A DNA stretch of 64,000 bases from Gluconobacter sp. Gdi (GCF_014132155.1 NZ_BLJQ01000004.1:124001-188000), one strand, 5' to 3'; counted from the stretch's first letter, positions 17,564 to 28,355 are shown. The notes: generated from the letters alone by a model not told the origin. Made by a program: numbers and translations.

Positions 17564-18049
17564 TCAGGCTTCAGCCTGAACTTCCTTCTTCGGTGCAAGC
17601 ACCTTAACGGAGCCACCAGCCTTCTCAACAGCAGCAAGAGCTGCTGCGGAAGCACCGTCGACTTCGATGGTTACGCCATGCGAAAGTTCACCCTTCGCAA
17701 GAAGACGAACACCATAGGTCTTGCCATTGACAAGCCCAGCAGCGCGAAGTGTTGCTTCCGTAACAGGAGCCGACTTGTCCAGCTTGCCTGCTTCGATAGC
17801 CTTCGAAATCGCGCCAAGGTTCACCGGAGCGTATTCCTTGCGGAAGATGTTCACGAAGCCACGCTTAGGCATACGGCGATACAGCGGAAGCTGACCACCT
17901 TCAAAGCCATTCAGCGAGACGCCTTCACGAGCCTTCTGACCCTTAACACCGCGTCCGGAGGTCTTACCCTTACCGGAACCAATGCCACGTCCTAGGCGCT
18001 TCTTGCGATAACGAGAGCCCTCGTTATCGCGCAATTCGTTGAGGTTCAT
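17564..18049 (-). CDS. rplO: 50S ribosomal protein L15
   Basis: 161 aa from the ATG at 18049 ([20 protein letters not shown]). Late-assembly 23S-binding protein. The Gly/Lys-rich N-terminal tail [38 protein letters not shown] and the C-terminal [14 protein letters not shown] are typical. An in-frame upstream ATG would extend into rpmD and is rejected; one base separates this ATG from the rpmD stop. Confidence 0.97.
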   Translation of the reverse strand: MNLNELRDNEGSRYRKKRLGRGIGSGKGKTSGRGVKGQKAREGVSLNGFEGGQLPLYRRMPKRGFVNIFRKEYAPVNLGAISKAIEAGKLDKSAPVTEATLRAAGLVNGKTYGVRLLAKGELSHGVTIEVDGASAAALAAVEKAGGSVKVLAPKKEVQAEA

Positions 18050-18050
18050 T

Positions 18051-18239
18051 TCAACCCTCCACCTGGATGAGGTGGGCAACCTTGCGGATCATCCCACGCA
18101 CAGCCGGAGTATCTTCCAGCGTACGGGTGGAACCGATACCGCGCAGACCAAGACCAACAAGGGTCTCAGCCTGGCCCGGTTTGCGACCAATGACAGAAGC
18201 GATCTGCTTTACCTGAACGGTCTTACCGTTTTCAGACAT
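18051..18239 (-). CDS. rpmD: 50S ribosomal protein L30
   Basis: 62 aa from the ATG at 18239 ([20 protein letters not shown]). Small 23S-binding protein with the pattern [20 protein letters not shown] and the terminal [13 protein letters not shown]. The start lies 8 nt inside the 3' end of rpsE, giving translational coupling; a longer upstream reading in this frame overlaps rpsE and lacks L30 features. Confidence 0.96.
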   Translation of the reverse strand: MSENGKTVQVKQIASVIGRKPGQAETLVGLGLRGIGSTRTLEDTPAVRGMIRKVAHLIQVEG

Positions 18240-18804
18240 TTGCAGTCTCCTCGGTCTGAGCCTGCTCGCGCTTACCGAAAAGTTCAGCGGCCTTCTTGCC
18301 ACGGCGCGAAGCGACGTTGCGAGGGCTGCTTGCCTTTTCAAGGGCAGCGAACGTAGCCTTGATCATGTTGTGCGGGTTACGCGTTCCAAGGCTCTTAGCG
18401 ACAACGTCGTTAACACCCAGGCTCTCGAAAACCGCACGCATCGGACCACCGGCGATGATACCCGTACCGGCCTCAGCCGCACGAACAACAACCTTACCAG
18501 CGCCGTAGTGACCTGACGTATCATGATGAAGGGTACGACCCTCCTTCATTGGTACGCGGATCATCGTACGCTTGGCGCGCTCGGTAGCCTTACGGATAGC
18601 TTCGGGCACTTCACGAGCTTTACCCGCACCGTAACCAACGCGTCCCTTCTGATCGCCAACAACAACCAGCGCTGCGAAAGCAAAGCGACGGCCACCCTTA
18701 ACAACCTTGGCAACACGATTGATGGTTACGAGCTTGTCGACCAGATCGTCGCCCTGCTCGCGCTCACGACCACCACGGCCGCCTTCTCTTGGCTCACGTG
18801 CCAT
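18232..18804 (-). CDS. rpsE: 30S ribosomal protein S5
   Basis: 190 aa. Near the mRNA entry channel and important for decoding accuracy. Double-stranded RNA-binding N-half: [20 protein letters not shown] and [21 protein letters not shown]-half: [16 protein letters not shown] and [19 protein letters not shown]. The Gly/Arg/Glu-rich N-terminal extension ([15 protein letters not shown]) and Gln-rich tail are alphaproteobacterial features. The spectinomycin-loop text VVKGGRR looks wild-type. Confidence 0.97.
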   Translation of the reverse strand: MAREPREGGRGGREREQGDDLVDKLVTINRVAKVVKGGRRFAFAALVVVGDQKGRVGYGAGKAREVPEAIRKATERAKRTMIRVPMKEGRTLHHDTSGHYGAGKVVVRAAEAGTGIIAGGPMRAVFESLGVNDVVAKSLGTRNPHNMIKATFAALEKASSPRNVASRRGKKAAELFGKREQAQTEETANV

Positions 18805-18816
18805 GTGTGATCCTCC

Positions 18817-19179
18817 TTAGAACGAGAGTCCGCCCTCACGGGCAGCCTCTGCCAGGGCCTTGACCCGGCCATGATAGACATAAGCGCCGCGATCAAACAC
18901 GACGGCCGTCACGCCAGCTGCCAAGCCACGTTCCGCGATCAGCTTGCCGATCGCCGAAGCTGCGTCCACGTTAGCACCGGTGTTGCCATTGTCGCGGAGC
19001 TCTTTTTCCAGCGTAGATGCGCTGGCAAGAGTACGACCCTGTGCATCGTCGATGATCTGGGCGTGAATGTGCTTGCTGGAACGGAAGACCGACAAACGCG
19101 GCCGGCCGCCGCTCTTGCGACGAAGCTGGAAACGCAGCCGCTGACGGCGACGTTCCTGCAATCCTTGCTGCGATGCCAT
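18817..19179 (-). CDS. rplR: 50S ribosomal protein L18
   Basis: 120 aa. Binds 5S rRNA and docks it to the central protuberance. [37 protein letters not shown], then the C-terminal [20 protein letters not shown] with AREGGLSF. The ATG shares one base with the rplF TAA (TAATG). Confidence 0.97.
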   Translation of the reverse strand: MASQQGLQERRRQRLRFQLRRKSGGRPRLSVFRSSKHIHAQIIDDAQGRTLASASTLEKELRDNGNTGANVDAASAIGKLIAERGLAAGVTAVVFDRGAYVYHGRVKALAEAAREGGLSF

Positions 19180-19715
19180 TACTTCTTCTTACCTTCCTTG
19201 CGACGCAGAACTTCCGTGTCATAACGAACGCCCTTGCCCTTGTATGGCTCAGGCTTGCGGAAGCTGCGAATATCGAGAGCGACCTGACCAACGCGCTGCT
19301 TGTCGTTGCCTTCAACAACAATAGCGGTCGGACGCGGCGTGGTGATCTTGATACCGGCCGGAATCGGATAAACGACATCGTGCGAGAAGCCGAGGTTCAT
19401 CACCAGATTGGATCCCTGAACAGCAGCACGGAAACCCGTACCCTGAATTTCAAGACCCTTGGTGAAACCAACAGACACACCCTTGACCATATTTGCGATC
19501 AGAGCGCGCGTCGTTCCCCACATCGTCCAGTTTTCACGGGAGCGACGACCAATCGGAGCAACTGCAACTGAGTTGTCTTCGATTTTCACGTCCACGTGAC
19601 GAGAAACCGGGAAGCTCAGTTCACCAAGCTTGCCTTTGGCCGTGAAGACACCGTTGGCAACTGCGACCTGCACACCTGCCGGAACTTCTACGGGATATTT
19701 ACCTACGCGAGACAT
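19179..19715 (-). CDS. rplF: 50S ribosomal protein L6
   Basis: 178 aa from the ATG at 19715 ([20 protein letters not shown]). Lies near the factor-binding site and the sarcin-ricin loop. Two L6 repeats are visible, the second with [16 protein letters not shown], ending [21 protein letters not shown] longer in-frame reading to 19922 runs through rpsH and is rejected. Confidence 0.97.
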   Translation of the reverse strand: MSRVGKYPVEVPAGVQVAVANGVFTAKGKLGELSFPVSRHVDVKIEDNSVAVAPIGRRSRENWTMWGTTRALIANMVKGVSVGFTKGLEIQGTGFRAAVQGSNLVMNLGFSHDVVYPIPAGIKITTPRPTAIVVEGNDKQRVGQVALDIRSFRKPEPYKGKGVRYDTEVLRRKEGKKK

Positions 19716-19725
19716 GCGACCCTCC

Positions 19726-20124
19726 TCAGAAGACGCGGCAGAGAACCTCGCCGCCAACATTGGCAGCGCGGGCCTCGACGTCCGAAAGGACGCCACGCGG
19801 GGTGGACAGGATCGACACACCAAGGCCGGCATAAACGCGCGGAAGTTCCTTGATCTTCGAATAGACACGACGGCCAGGCTTGGAGACCCTATGGATTTCC
19901 TTAATGACCGGCTGCCCTTCAACGTACTTCAGCTCAATACGGAGCTGCGATACGCCCTTACGGACTTCTTCCGTGGAAAAACCACGGATGTAACCTTCAC
20001 GCTTCAGAGCCTCAAGCACGTTCGTGCGAAGCTTGGAAGCGGGCGCAACGCAGGCAGCATGACGAGCACGCTGAGCATTACGGATCCGGGTAAGCATATC
20101 ACCCAGTGGATCAGACAACGACAT
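19726..20124 (-). CDS. rpsH: 30S ribosomal protein S8
   Basis: 132 aa. Primary 16S binder and, in E. coli, the autoregulator of the spc operon. [30 protein letters not shown] and the C-terminal [19 protein letters not shown] with [11 protein letters not shown] are canonical. The E. coli S8 regulatory target lies at rplE; here a 134-nt structured gap precedes rpsN instead. Confidence 0.97.
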   Translation of the reverse strand: MSLSDPLGDMLTRIRNAQRARHAACVAPASKLRTNVLEALKREGYIRGFSTEEVRKGVSQLRIELKYVEGQPVIKEIHRVSKPGRRVYSKIKELPRVYAGLGVSILSTPRGVLSDVEARAANVGGEVLCRVF

Positions 20125-20136
20125 TCGATCTATCCC

Positions 20137-20442
20137 TTACCAGCTCGACTTGACCATGCCAGGAATCTGGCCGGCGGACGCAAGATCACGCAGAGCGATA
20201 CGGCAAAGCTCGAACTTACGGTAGTTAGCACGGGGACGACCGGTCAGCTTGCAACGAAGACGGACGCGCGTTGCGGATCCGTTACGTGGCATCTGTGCCA
20301 GCTTAAGAGTCGCTTCAAATCGGTCTTCAACCGAAAGGGAACGATCCTTGATGATGTTTTTAAGAGCGGTCCGCTTTTCCTTATCGCGCTTTGCAAGAGC
20401 TGCGCGATGGTTATTACGGTTAACCGCTGAGATCTTCGCCAT
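20137..20442 (-). CDS. rpsN: 30S ribosomal protein S14 (zinc-independent form)
   Basis: 101 aa. Head-domain protein. It is the long C-minus form: no CxxC pairs, with [20 protein letters not shown] and the terminal [11 protein letters not shown]. The N-terminal [20 protein letters not shown] is Lys/Arg-rich as expected. Separated from rplE by an unusually long gap containing a strong hairpin. Confidence 0.97.
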   Translation of the reverse strand: MAKISAVNRNNHRAALAKRDKEKRTALKNIIKDRSLSVEDRFEATLKLAQMPRNGSATRVRLRCKLTGRPRANYRKFELCRIALRDLASAGQIPGMVKSSW

Positions 20443-20513
20443 CTCGAATTTTCTCCCGGAACCTGTCAGGCCTATCCCGACGGTTTTCCAATCTGCGTGT
20501 CTATAAAGGAAAG

Positions 20514-20534
20514 CGGCCTTCCAATGGAAGGCCG
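20514..20534 (-). other. Hairpin in the rplE-rpsN gap (possible attenuator)
   Basis: Perfect 9-bp stem CGGCCTTCC/GGAAGGCCG with a 3-nt loop, followed on the minus strand by CTTTCCTTTA. It lies in the middle of the spc operon, where genes are otherwise nearly contiguous. Confidence 0.5.
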
Positions 20535-20576
20535 AATCCTTATTTTTAGTCGCGATCGGTCTGAAAAATTACCTGA

Positions 20577-21140
20577 TCAACCTGCAAACGGCAGATCGAA
20601 GGCCTTCAGCAGAGCCTTTGCTTCGGCATCGGTCTTTGCAGTGGTCACGAAGATGATGTCCATACCGCGAACGGCATCGATCTTGTCATATTCGATTTCC
20701 GGGAAAACAATCTGTTCCTTGATGCCCATGGCGAAGTTGCCACGACCATCAAAGCCCTTGTTTGCCGGAAGACCACGGAAATCACGAATGCGAGGCATTG
20801 CGATCGTCACGAGACGGTCGAGGAACTCATACATACGCTGACGACGCAGAGTAACCTTACAACCGATCGGAAGACCTTCACGGATCTTGAAGCCAGCAAT
20901 AGCCTTGCGTGCCAGCGTCTTGACCGGCTTTTGGCCGGAGATCGCTGCCATTTCAGCAACTGCTGCATCCAGCTTCTTCTGGTCGCCAGCTGCTTCACCG
21001 ACGCCCATGTTCAGCACGATCTTCTCGAGCTTAGGAACCTGCATCGGGTTTGCGTAGCCGAACTGCTCGAGAAGCTGCTTACGAAGAATTTCTTCGTAGC
21101 GCTGCTGCATACGCGGCAAAGCGGTGTTGTTATCGCTCAT
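20577..21140 (-). CDS. rplE: 50S ribosomal protein L5
   Basis: 187 aa. Binds 5S rRNA and contacts P-site tRNA. Core: [56 protein letters not shown] and [20 protein letters not shown] 7-residue N-terminal extension ([10 protein letters not shown]) precedes the canonical region. 11 nt after rplX. Confidence 0.97.
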   Translation of the reverse strand: MSDNNTALPRMQQRYEEILRKQLLEQFGYANPMQVPKLEKIVLNMGVGEAAGDQKKLDAAVAEMAAISGQKPVKTLARKAIAGFKIREGLPIGCKVTLRRQRMYEFLDRLVTIAMPRIRDFRGLPANKGFDGRGNFAMGIKEQIVFPEIEYDKIDAVRGMDIIFVTTAKTDAEAKALLKAFDLPFAG

Positions 21141-21151
21141 TTTTGCGTTCC

Positions 21152-21472
21152 TCAGCCTTCGATCACTTCGCCGGTTGCCTTAGCAACACGAACTTTGCGA
21201 CCGTCTTCAAGAACCCGAAAACCAACGCGTGTCGGCTTACCGCTCTTGGGATCAACCAGCTTTAGGTTGGACAGATGGATCGGCATTTCCTGCTCGATGA
21301 TACCACCTTCTCCACCTGCGCGGTTGGGCTTCGTGTGACGCTTAGCGATAGCTACGCCGCGGACGACAGCTTTCTCAGCTTTTGGCATCACTGAAAGGAC
21401 TTCACCACGAACGCCCCGGGACTTGCCGGAAAGAACGAGGACCTGATCGCCTTTTTTAATACGTGCAGCCAT
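21152..21472 (-). CDS. rplX: 50S ribosomal protein L24
   Basis: 106 aa. Assembly initiator at the tunnel exit. KOW motif at the N-terminus ([20 protein letters not shown]), then [20 protein letters not shown] and the C-terminal [12 protein letters not shown]-type ending. The ATG shares one base with the rplN TAA (TAATG). Confidence 0.97.
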   Translation of the reverse strand: MAARIKKGDQVLVLSGKSRGVRGEVLSVMPKAEKAVVRGVAIAKRHTKPNRAGGEGGIIEQEMPIHLSNLKLVDPKSGKPTRVGFRVLEDGRKVRVAKATGEVIEG

Positions 21473-21840
21473 TACAGCACCTCCGGCGCCAGGGAGATAA
21501 TCTTCATGAACTTGCGTGCACGCAGTTCACGAACGACCGGGCCAAAGATACGCGTGCCAATCGGCTCCTGCTGCTTGTTAATCAGCACAGCAGCATTTTT
21601 GTCAAAACGGATCGCAGATCCGTCTGCACGACGTACCGGATAAGACGTACGAACGATAACGGCCTGATGGACGTCACCCTTCTTCACCTTACCGCGGGGA
21701 ATGGCTTCCTTAACGGATACGACAATGATGTCGCCGACCGAGGCAGTCTTCCGCTTGGAGCCGCCCAGCACCTTGATGCACTGCACCCGACGCGCACCGG
21801 AATTATCGGCGACGTCAAGGTTGGTCTCGGGATGAATCAT
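21472..21840 (-). CDS. rplN: 50S ribosomal protein L14
   Basis: 122 aa. Interface protein at bridges B5/B8. [60 protein letters not shown] and the terminal [10 protein letters not shown] are invariant family blocks. Traditionally the first gene of the spc operon; only 12 nt separate it from rpsQ, so S10 and spc genes are probably co-transcribed here. Confidence 0.98.
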   Translation of the reverse strand: MIHPETNLDVADNSGARRVQCIKVLGGSKRKTASVGDIIVVSVKEAIPRGKVKKGDVHQAVIVRTSYPVRRADGSAIRFDKNAAVLINKQQEPIGTRIFGPVVRELRARKFMKIISLAPEVL

Positions 21841-21852
21841 GTGCCTACCCCC

Positions 21853-22125
21853 TTATGCGCTGACGGAAGAGGAAGCCGAAGCCATGTCCTCTCCGTTGCG
21901 TGCGACGACAGACCAAGTCTTGCGCTTGGAAATCGGTGCGCATTCTTCAATGCGAACCAGATCGCCAATTTGGCAGACGTTGGCTTCATCATGAGCCGCA
22001 TACTTTTTGGAGCGGCGGATGAATTTCTTATAGAGCGGGTGCATGATACGACGATCAACAAGAACGGTAACCGTCTTGTCCATCTTGTCGCTCGTTACTC
22101 GCCCTGTCAGGACGCGCCTTGGCAT
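21853..22125 (-). CDS. rpsQ: 30S ribosomal protein S17
   Basis: 90 aa from the ATG at 22125 ([20 protein letters not shown]). Early 16S-binding OB-fold protein. [36 protein letters not shown] and [12 protein letters not shown] are typical. A longer in-frame reading to 22272 overlaps rpmC and is rejected. 13 nt after the rpmC stop. Confidence 0.97.
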   Translation of the reverse strand: MPRRVLTGRVTSDKMDKTVTVLVDRRIMHPLYKKFIRRSKKYAAHDEANVCQIGDLVRIEECAPISKRKTWSVVARNGEDMASASSSVSA

Positions 22126-22138
22126 CGTCCGTCTCCTC

Positions 22139-22372
22139 TCAGGACTTTGCGGCGGACGTTTGGGCGCCCGCACGGTTCTTCGATTGATGAGCCAGTGTCT
22201 TGATGCGCGCGACAGCACGACGCACGACCTTAACACGGCTTGTGTTTTCCGACTGCCCGGTGGCAGCCGCAAAACGGTGATTGATCTGTTCGCGCTTCAG
22301 ATCGATGAGCAGAGCGTTCAGCTCGTCCTCGCTCTTCGCGCGCAGATCTGCAGGCTTGTACGTGTCGGCCAT
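22139..22372 (-). CDS. rpmC: 50S ribosomal protein L29
   Basis: 77 aa. Two-helix protein at the tunnel exit that helps dock SRP and trigger factor. [20 protein letters not shown] and [15 protein letters not shown] match the family. The C-terminal [14 protein letters not shown] is a short extension. One base lies between the rplP stop and this ATG. Confidence 0.96.
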   Translation of the reverse strand: MADTYKPADLRAKSEDELNALLIDLKREQINHRFAAATGQSENTSRVKVVRRAVARIKTLAHQSKNRAGAQTSAAKS

Positions 22373-22373
22373 C

Positions 22374-22790
22374 TTACGCGTCTCCGATACGCTGAACGAA
22401 CTTGGTCTTGATCGGAAGCTTTGCAGCTCCCAGGCTCAGTGCCAAGCGAGCGACTTCCGGCGGAACGCCTTCGATCTCAAACAGGATGCGACCTGGCTTG
22501 ACACGAGCTGCCCAGTACTCTGGGGAACCCTTGCCCGAGCCCATACGCACTTCTGCAGGCTTTGTCGAGACCGGAAGGTCAGGAAAAATACGAATCCATA
22601 CGCGACCGGCACGCTTCATCGCACGAGTAATAGCACGACGGGACGCTTCGATCTGACGGGCCGTGATCCGCTCTGGCTCAAGAGCCTTCAGACCATATGC
22701 ACCGAAGTTCAGCTGCGTTCCGCTTTTCGCAAGACCGTGGATACGGCCTTTGTGAGCTTTACGAAACTTTGTCCGCTTTGGGGAAAGCAT
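22374..22790 (-). CDS. rplP: 50S ribosomal protein L16
   Basis: 138 aa. Central-protuberance protein next to the A-site tRNA elbow. [60 protein letters not shown] and [20 protein letters not shown] are diagnostic, including the loop arginine usually hydroxylated in other bacteria. Confidence 0.98.
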   Translation of the reverse strand: MLSPKRTKFRKAHKGRIHGLAKSGTQLNFGAYGLKALEPERITARQIEASRRAITRAMKRAGRVWIRIFPDLPVSTKPAEVRMGSGKGSPEYWAARVKPGRILFEIEGVPPEVARLALSLGAAKLPIKTKFVQRIGDA

Positions 22791-22825
22791 GTTGTTAAAT
22801 CCTCAATCAGCACCAGCAATGGAAC

Positions 22826-22843
22826 TGTAGGCTTTCGCCTACA
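22826..22843 (-). other. GAAA-tetraloop hairpin in the rpsC-rplP gap
   Basis: TGTAGGC and GCCTACA pair across a tetraloop reading GAAA on the minus strand. It fills most of the 55-nt gap before rplP; a likely stability or processing element. Confidence 0.4.
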
Positions 22844-22845
22844 AT

Positions 22846-23523
22846 TCAACGTTGCGGAGCCTGCTCCGCGGCACGACGGTCTTGTGCCAGGGGGTCATGA
22901 GCCAGGATCTCACCCTTGAAGATCCAGACCTTCACACCGCAGGTTCCATAAGTCGTCTTGGCCGTCGCCGTGCCATAGTCAATATCAGCGCGGAGCGTAT
23001 GCAACGGCACACGTCCCTCACGATACTTCTCGTCACGTGCGATTTCGGCACCACCCAGACGTCCGCTGCAAGTAATACGGATGCCCTGGGCGCCCAGACG
23101 CATTGCAGACTGGATTGCGCGCTTCATGGCGCGGCGGAAAGCAACGCGACGCTCAAGCTGCTGAGCAATGTTTTCAGCAACCAGAGTTGCGTCGATTTCC
23201 GGCTTACGGATCTCAACGATGTTCAGCGCTACGTCGGTCTTCGCCATACGGCTCAGTTCCTTACGCAGTGCATCAATGTCCTGACCCTTCTTACCGATCA
23301 CGACACCCGGACGGGCAGCGTAGATCGTTACGCGGGGCTTCTTTGCCGGACGCTCGATAACAACACGAGAGACGCCAGCACCAGACAGCTTACGACGCAG
23401 GAATGCACGCAGCTTAAGGTCTTCATGAAGAAGACGTGCATAGTCTGCACCTGCGTACCAGCGGCTATCCCAGGTACGGTTAACACCGAGCCGAAGCCCG
23501 ATTGGATTGACCTTATGTCCCAT
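22846..23523 (-). CDS. rpsC: 30S ribosomal protein S3
   Basis: 225 aa. Lines the mRNA entry channel with helicase activity. [22 protein letters not shown] domain with [21 protein letters not shown]-half [20 protein letters not shown] and [16 protein letters not shown]. Ends in a short Ala/Gln/Arg tail. Confidence 0.98.
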   Translation of the reverse strand: MGHKVNPIGLRLGVNRTWDSRWYAGADYARLLHEDLKLRAFLRRKLSGAGVSRVVIERPAKKPRVTIYAARPGVVIGKKGQDIDALRKELSRMAKTDVALNIVEIRKPEIDATLVAENIAQQLERRVAFRRAMKRAIQSAMRLGAQGIRITCSGRLGGAEIARDEKYREGRVPLHTLRADIDYGTATAKTTYGTCGVKVWIFKGEILAHDPLAQDRRAAEQAPQR

Positions 23524-23526
23524 GGA

Positions 23527-23934
23527 TCAAGCTGCCTTCTGCTCTTCGCTGGTTTCCGACGCTTCTGCAGCTTCGGCCACAACAATCTTCAGGTGGCTGA
23601 AGAACTTTTCAACGCGAGCCGAACGACCACGGCCACGAGCGTGAAAACGCTTCATGACGATGGACTTGCCGACTTCAGCCGTCTTCACAACCAGACGATC
23701 AACGTCCAGCTGATGATTGTTCTCAGCGTTGGCCACGGCGCTCTCAAGAGTCTTCTTAACCTGCTGCGCGATACGACGACGCGAGAAGGTCAGAGCGGCA
23801 ATAGCCTTGTCAGCTGGCTGGTTACGGATCATTGCCGCAACCAGGTTCAGCTTACGCGGGCTAACACGGATGTTACGCGTAATTGCTTGCGCTTCCGTAT
23901 CAGCAAGCGTGCGGATGTGCTTCGGCTTGCTCAT
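23527..23934 (-). CDS. rplV: 50S ribosomal protein L22
   Basis: 135 aa. Its beta-hairpin lines the exit tunnel (macrolide-relevant loop). [40 protein letters not shown] and the hairpin [20 protein letters not shown] are intact. The tail is Glu/Ala-rich ([16 protein letters not shown]), longer than E. coli (110 aa). Confidence 0.97.
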   Translation of the reverse strand: MSKPKHIRTLADTEAQAITRNIRVSPRKLNLVAAMIRNQPADKAIAALTFSRRRIAQQVKKTLESAVANAENNHQLDVDRLVVKTAEVGKSIVMKRFHARGRGRSARVEKFFSHLKIVVAEAAEASETSEEQKAA

Positions 23935-23936
23935 TT

Positions 23937-24215
23937 TCAGCCCCGCTTCGACTTCTTGTCAGAGCCATGACCGGTGTAGGTCCGTGTCGGTGAGAATTCA
24001 CCGAACTTATGACCGACCATGTTCTCCGTGACCTGCACAGGCAGGAACTTGTGACCATTATAGACGCCGAACGTAAGCCCGACGAACTGCGGCAGAATCG
24101 TGGAACGACGTGACCAGATCTTGATCACTTCGTTACGACCAGAAGCACGAGCTGCTTCTGCTTTGCCGAACAGATACCCGTCAACGAACGGGCCCTTCCA
24201 GACGGAACGTGCCAT
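23937..24215 (-). CDS. rpsS: 30S ribosomal protein S19
   Basis: 92 aa. Head protein contacting S13 and A-site t[63 protein letters not shown] and [17 protein letters not shown] are invariant. Two bases before the rplV ATG. Confidence 0.98.
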   Translation of the reverse strand: MARSVWKGPFVDGYLFGKAEAARASGRNEVIKIWSRRSTILPQFVGLTFGVYNGHKFLPVQVTENMVGHKFGEFSPTRTYTGHGSDKKSKRG

Positions 24216-24231
24216 CTCTGTTTGCCCCCTC

Positions 24232-25062
24232 TTACTTGCCGGACTTACGGCGACGGATGATCAAGCTATCCGTCTTTTTGTTAACACGCGTCTTGTAACC
24301 CTTCGTCGGAACGCCCCATGGCGTAACCGGATGACGGCCACCAGAGGTACGACCTTCACCACCACCATGCGGGTGATCAACCGGGTTCATGACAACGCCA
24401 CGGTTATGCGGACGACGTCCGAGCCAACGGGAACGTCCAGCTTTACCCATGTGCTGGTTCATGTTGTCTGGGTTAGAGACAGCACCAACCGTTGCCATGC
24501 ATTCGCCGCGAACAAGACGTAGTTCACCAGACTGAAGCTTGATCTGGGCGTAGCCCGCATCTTTACCAACGAGCTGAGCATACGTTCCAGCGGAACGTGC
24601 CATCTTGCCGCCAGCACCTGGCTTCAGTTCAATGTTGTGAACAATCGTACCAACCGGCATAGCGCCGAGAGACATCGCATTGCCCGGCTTCACATCCGTA
24701 TGGGCGCCAGAGATGACGCGATCGCCAACCTTGATGCGCTGCGGAGCCAGAATGTAAGCAAGCTCGCCGTCATCGTACTTGATGAGCGCGATAAACGCCG
24801 TACGATTTGGATCGTACTCAAGGCGTTCAATCGTTGCACCCACATCGAACTTACGACGCTTGAAATCGACGTAACGATAGGACTGCTTGTGCCCGCCGCC
24901 ACGGAACCGAACTGTCGTACGGCCGTGGTTATTACGACCGCCAGACTTGTTCTTACCTTCCGTCAGCTGCTTGACCGGCTTGCCCTTCCAGAGCTCGCTA
25001 CGATCAATCAGCACGGTGCCGCGTGTGCTCGGCGTCGTGGGATTAAAGTGCTTTAGTGCCAT
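24232..25062 (-). CDS. rplB: 50S ribosomal protein L2
   Basis: 276 aa. Needed for peptidyl transferase centre assembly and subunit joining. [40 protein letters not shown], and the catalytic-centre-proximal loop [20 protein letters not shown] with the conserved histidine (VDHPHGGG) are present. Normal length; 15 nt after rplW. Confidence 0.98.
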   Translation of the reverse strand: MALKHFNPTTPSTRGTVLIDRSELWKGKPVKQLTEGKNKSGGRNNHGRTTVRFRGGGHKQSYRYVDFKRRKFDVGATIERLEYDPNRTAFIALIKYDDGELAYILAPQRIKVGDRVISGAHTDVKPGNAMSLGAMPVGTIVHNIELKPGAGGKMARSAGTYAQLVGKDAGYAQIKLQSGELRLVRGECMATVGAVSNPDNMNQHMGKAGRSRWLGRRPHNRGVVMNPVDHPHGGGEGRTSGGRHPVTPWGVPTKGYKTRVNKKTDSLIIRRRKSGK

Positions 25063-25077
25063 GGTTATTACCCCGCG

Positions 25078-25419
25078 TCAGCCCAGCTTCGCTGTAAGGT
25101 CAATGGATTGACCTTCTGCAAGCTGTACATACGCCTTCTTGATGTCAGAGCGGCGACCAGGACGACCCTTGACGCGCTTCGTCTTACCCTTCTGGACCAG
25201 CGTGTTCACGCCAGAAACCTTAACGTTGAAGAGCTTTTCGACAGCGGCCTTGATCTGCGGCTTGGTTGCAGTCGTGGAGACCTTGAAAACAACCTGATTA
25301 CGCTCCGAAAGAAGCGTAGCCTTTTCCGTGATCAGCGGCGAACGGACCACATCGTAAAGAGCTTCCTGAGACATGTTCTCAGCTGTCTTACGTGCGTTCA
25401 TGACGATAGAGATGGTCAT
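25078..25419 (-). CDS. rplW: 50S ribosomal protein L23
   Basis: 113 aa. Exit-tunnel protein that docks trigger factor and [43 protein letters not shown] and [20 protein letters not shown] are typical. The ATG at 25419 overlaps the rplD TGA (ATGA) and has AAGGAG 8 nt upstream, giving about 15 residues more than the core family. Confidence 0.97.
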   Translation of the reverse strand: MTISIVMNARKTAENMSQEALYDVVRSPLITEKATLLSERNQVVFKVSTTATKPQIKAAVEKLFNVKVSGVNTLVQKGKTKRVKGRPGRRSDIKKAYVQLAEGQSIDLTAKLG

Positions 25420-26030
25420 GCCAGACGCTCCTTAAGACCCTCAAGACCCGCACGGGTAATAACCAGTACATCGTGGTTGAGGATGTCATAGACGTTCGCG
25501 CCGATGGTCGGCAGGACGTCAATCTTCGGCAGGTTCGCAACCGCACGAGCAAACTGCTCATCAACCGCACCATCCACGATCAACGCGGAGGACCAGCCGA
25601 GAACCTTGAGCTTAGCAGCAGCTTCACGGGTCTTGCTCACGCCATTGGCGGTATCGAGCACAACCAGCTTGCCAGCAGCAGCCTTCTGCGAAAGCGCAGA
25701 AATCAGGCCGAGACGACGAACCTTCTTTGGCAGATCGTATCCGTGGTCACGGACAACCGGACCATGAACAACGCCACCCGTACGGAACTGCGGCGCACGC
25801 AGCGAGCCCTGACGTGCAGAACCGGTGCCCTTCTGGCGGAACGGCTTCTTCGTCGTACCAGAAACTTCACCCATGCCTTTGGTGCGATGCGTGCCAGCGC
25901 GGCGCTTAGCCAGCTGCCAGTGAACAACTCGCGCCATGATGTCGGCACGCGGAGAAACCGCGAAAATCTCTTCTGGAAGCGCGACCGAGCCAGCGCTGCC
26001 ATTATCGAGGGTCTTGATATCGTATTCCAT
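25416..26030 (-). CDS. rplD: 50S ribosomal protein L4
   Basis: 204 aa from the ATG at 26030 ([20 protein letters not shown]), with GAGGA 8 nt upstream; an in-frame TTG 15 nt earlier is less likely. The tunnel-lining loop is recognised in [20 protein letters not shown] and [20 protein letters not shown]. In E. coli L4 represses the S10 operon; no equivalent leader could be recognised here. Erythromycin-loop residues look wild-type. Confidence 0.97.
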   Translation of the reverse strand: MEYDIKTLDNGSAGSVALPEEIFAVSPRADIMARVVHWQLAKRRAGTHRTKGMGEVSGTTKKPFRQKGTGSARQGSLRAPQFRTGGVVHGPVVRDHGYDLPKKVRRLGLISALSQKAAAGKLVVLDTANGVSKTREAAAKLKVLGWSSALIVDGAVDEQFARAVANLPKIDVLPTIGANVYDILNHDVLVITRAGLEGLKERLA

Positions 26031-26041
26031 GCCCCTCGTCC

Positions 26042-26725
26042 TCAACCGGCGGCCGCTACGACTGCAGCCGGGTACGGCGCATCGGCGTGGCGAGCCTTCT
26101 TGATTGCATCGCGAATCAGCACAAGGCTATTCTTCGCACCAGGAATCGCACCCCTGACCATAATCAGGTTACGCTCTTCATCCACGGCTGCCACTTCCAG
26201 GTTCAGCGTTGTAACACGCTCGTCACCCATATGACCTGCCATCTTCTTGCCCTTGAAGACCTTGCCAGGATCCTGGCGCTGGCCCGTAGAACCATGAGAA
26301 CGGTGGCTAATGGAAACGCCGTGAGAGGCTTCAAGGCCAGCGAAGTTATGACGCTTCATAACACCCGCAAAACCTTTACCCTTACTCTGGCCCGTGACAT
26401 CAACTTTCTGCCCAACCACGAAATGGTTAGCGGAGAGCTTTGCGCCGGCCTCAAGCAGAGCATCTTCCGCAACGCGGAACTCTACGAGGTGCTTCTTCGG
26501 CTCAACCTTGGTACGGGCAAAGTGGCCACGATTTGCCTTGGTGACATTCTTCACCTTGGCATTACCAAGACCGAGCTGAACGGCTGTATAGCCATCACGC
26601 TCATTCGTGCGGGTATCCACAACCTGAACTTCGTCAAGGTGCAGGACCGTCACAGGCACATGAGTGCCGTCTTCTTTAAACAGCCGGGTCATCCCCAGCT
26701 TTTTTGCAATCAATCCGGTACGCAT
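26042..26725 (-). CDS. rplC: 50S ribosomal protein L3
   Basis: 227 aa from the ATG at 26725 ([20 protein letters not shown]). A primary 23S assembly protein reaching the peptidyl transferase centre. [40 protein letters not shown] and [20 protein letters not shown] are canonical, including the Gln methylated by PrmB in E. coli. TAAGG lies 10 nt before this ATG. Confidence 0.97.
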   Translation of the reverse strand: MRTGLIAKKLGMTRLFKEDGTHVPVTVLHLDEVQVVDTRTNERDGYTAVQLGLGNAKVKNVTKANRGHFARTKVEPKKHLVEFRVAEDALLEAGAKLSANHFVVGQKVDVTGQSKGKGFAGVMKRHNFAGLEASHGVSISHRSHGSTGQRQDPGKVFKGKKMAGHMGDERVTTLNLEVAAVDEERNLIMVRGAIPGAKNSLVLIRDAIKKARHADAPYPAAVVAAAG

Positions 26726-26735
26726 CGTCTGGACC

Positions 26736-27044
26736 TTAGAGTTTGATCTCGACATCAACGCCAGCGGCGAGGTCGAGCTTCATGAGGGCGTCCACGGTCT
26801 GCGGTGTCGGCTCGACAATGTCGAGCAGCCGGCGGTGAGTCCGAATTTCGAACTGCTCGCGGCTTTTCTTATCCACGTGTGGCGAACGGTTCACCGTGAA
26901 ACGTTCGATATGCGTCGGCAGCGGGATCGGACCCCGAACCCGCGCACCCGTACGCTTCGCCGTGTTTACGATCTCTTTGGTGCTGTTGTCCAGCACTCGA
27001 TGATCGTACGCCTTAAGGCGAATGCGGATGTTCTGGTTGTCCAT
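26736..27044 (-). CDS. rpsJ: 30S ribosomal protein S10
   Basis: 102 aa. Head protein and NusB partner in antitermination. [60 protein letters not shown] and [17 protein letters not shown] are invariant. First gene of the S10 operon, 120 nt after tuf, with a strong hairpin in between. Confidence 0.98.
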   Translation of the reverse strand: MDNQNIRIRLKAYDHRVLDNSTKEIVNTAKRTGARVRGPIPLPTHIERFTVNRSPHVDKKSREQFEIRTHRRLLDIVEPTPQTVDALMKLDLAAGVDVEIKL

Positions 27045-27108
27045 AGTCTTAATTCGTCCAACTCAAAAATTCGGGTCTCGTCCTACTGCCATTGCATCTG
27101 AAAGGGAA

Positions 27109-27136
27109 CCCCGGCCAGAAATAAATCTGGCCGGGG
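27109..27136 (-). terminator. Hairpin between tuf and rpsJ (weak terminator or attenuator)
   Basis: Perfect 11-bp stem CCCCGGCCAGA (27109-27119) / TCTGGCCGGGG (27126-27136), 6-nt loop, followed on minus by TTCCCTTTC. The interrupted T-tract suggests partial termination, letting some str transcripts reach the S10 genes. Confidence 0.6.
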
Positions 27137-27164
27137 CTTCCATATCAACGGCGAAACGTAGGAC

Positions 27165-28355
27165 TTAGGCGCTGATTGAAGAAACCACGCCTGCACCCAC
27201 GGTGCGGCCACCTTCGCGAATTGCGAAGCGGAGGCCTTCGTCCATGGCGATCGGAGCAATCAGCTCGACATCCATGGCTACGTTATCACCCGGCATGACC
27301 ATTTCCGTGCCTTCCGGCAGCGTCACGACGCCCGTGACGTCGGTCGTACGGAAATAGAACTGCGGGCGGTAGTTCGTGAAGAACGGCGTATGGCGGCCAC
27401 CTTCTTCCTTCGTGAGGATGTAAGCCTCAGCCTTGAACGTCTTGTGCGGCGTAATGGAGCCTGGCTTTGCAAGAACCTGACCACGCTCAACGTCTTCACG
27501 CTTCGTACCACGAACCAGTGCACCGATGTTGTCACCGGCTTCACCACGATCGAGCAGCTTACGGAACATCTCAACACCCGTAACGGTTGTCTTGATGGTA
27601 TCCTTCAGACCAACGATCTCAACTTCGTCGCCGACGTTCACAACGCCACGCTCAACACGACCCGTGACAACCGTACCACGACCCGAGATCGAGAACACGT
27701 CTTCGATCGGCATCAGGAACGGACGGTCAACCGGACGCTCAGGCTGCGGAATGTAGGTGTCTACAGCTTCCATCAGCTCAAGAACGCGATCTTCACCGAT
27801 GGTGGCGTCACCATCTTCAAGGGTCACAAGAGCAGAACCCTTGACGATGGGGATATCGTCGCCCGGGAACTGGTAGGAAGACAGAAGCTCACGAACTTCC
27901 ATTTCCACGAGCTCGAGCAGCTCAGCGTCGTCAACCTGGTCAACCTTGTTCAGGAACACAACCAGAGCAGGAACACCAACCTGACGAGCAAGCAGAATGT
28001 GCTCACGCGTCTGCGGCATCGGGCCGTCAGCAGCGGACACAACCAGGATCGCGCCGTCCATCTGAGCGGCACCGGTGATCATGTTCTTGACGTAGTCAGC
28101 ATGGCCCGGGCAATCGACGTGAGCGTAGTGACGGTTCTTCGTCTCATACTCAACGTGAGCCGTGGAGATGGTGATACCACGAGCGCGCTCTTCAGGAGCC
28201 TTGTCGATCTGGTCGTATGCACTGAACGTTGCACCACCGGACTTTGCCAGCACCTTGGTGATTGCAGCAGTCAGCGAGGTCTTGCCGTGATCGACGTGAC
28301 CAATCGTTCCAATGTTGCAGTGCGGCTTGTTCCGCTCGAATTTAGCCTTTGCCAT
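27165..28355 (-). CDS. tuf: Elongation factor Tu
   Basis: 396 aa. GTPase that delivers aminoacyl-tRNA to the A site. G1 GHVDHGKT (residues 19-26), the switch I segment ending [10 protein letters not shown]3 DCPGH, G4 NKVD, then domain 2 [20 protein letters not shown] and the terminal [14 protein letters not shown]. Length as in most bacteria. GGAG lies 8 nt before the ATG. It directly follows rpsG (113-nt gap with a small CTGCC/GGCAG hairpin); fusA, expected between them, is absent. Whether a second tuf copy exists cannot be told from this window. Confidence 0.98.
   Translation of the reverse strand: MAKAKFERNKPHCNIGTIGHVDHGKTSLTAAITKVLAKSGGATFSAYDQIDKAPEERARGITISTAHVEYETKNRHYAHVDCPGHADYVKNMITGAAQMDGAILVVSAADGPMPQTREHILLARQVGVPALVVFLNKVDQVDDAELLELVEMEVRELLSSYQFPGDDIPIVKGSALVTLEDGDATIGEDRVLELMEAVDTYIPQPERPVDRPFLMPIEDVFSISGRGTVVTGRVERGVVNVGDEVEIVGLKDTIKTTVTGVEMFRKLLDRGEAGDNIGALVRGTKREDVERGQVLAKPGSITPHKTFKAEAYILTKEEGGRHTPFFTNYRPQFYFRTTDVTGVVTLPEGTEMVMPGDNVAMDVELIAPIAMDEGLRFAIREGGRTVGAGVVSSISA

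Noticed and set aside
19716-19922. N-terminal extension of L6 running through rpsH
   Set aside because: The family start MSRVGKYP at 19715 is clear, and the extension is the rpsH sequence in another frame.
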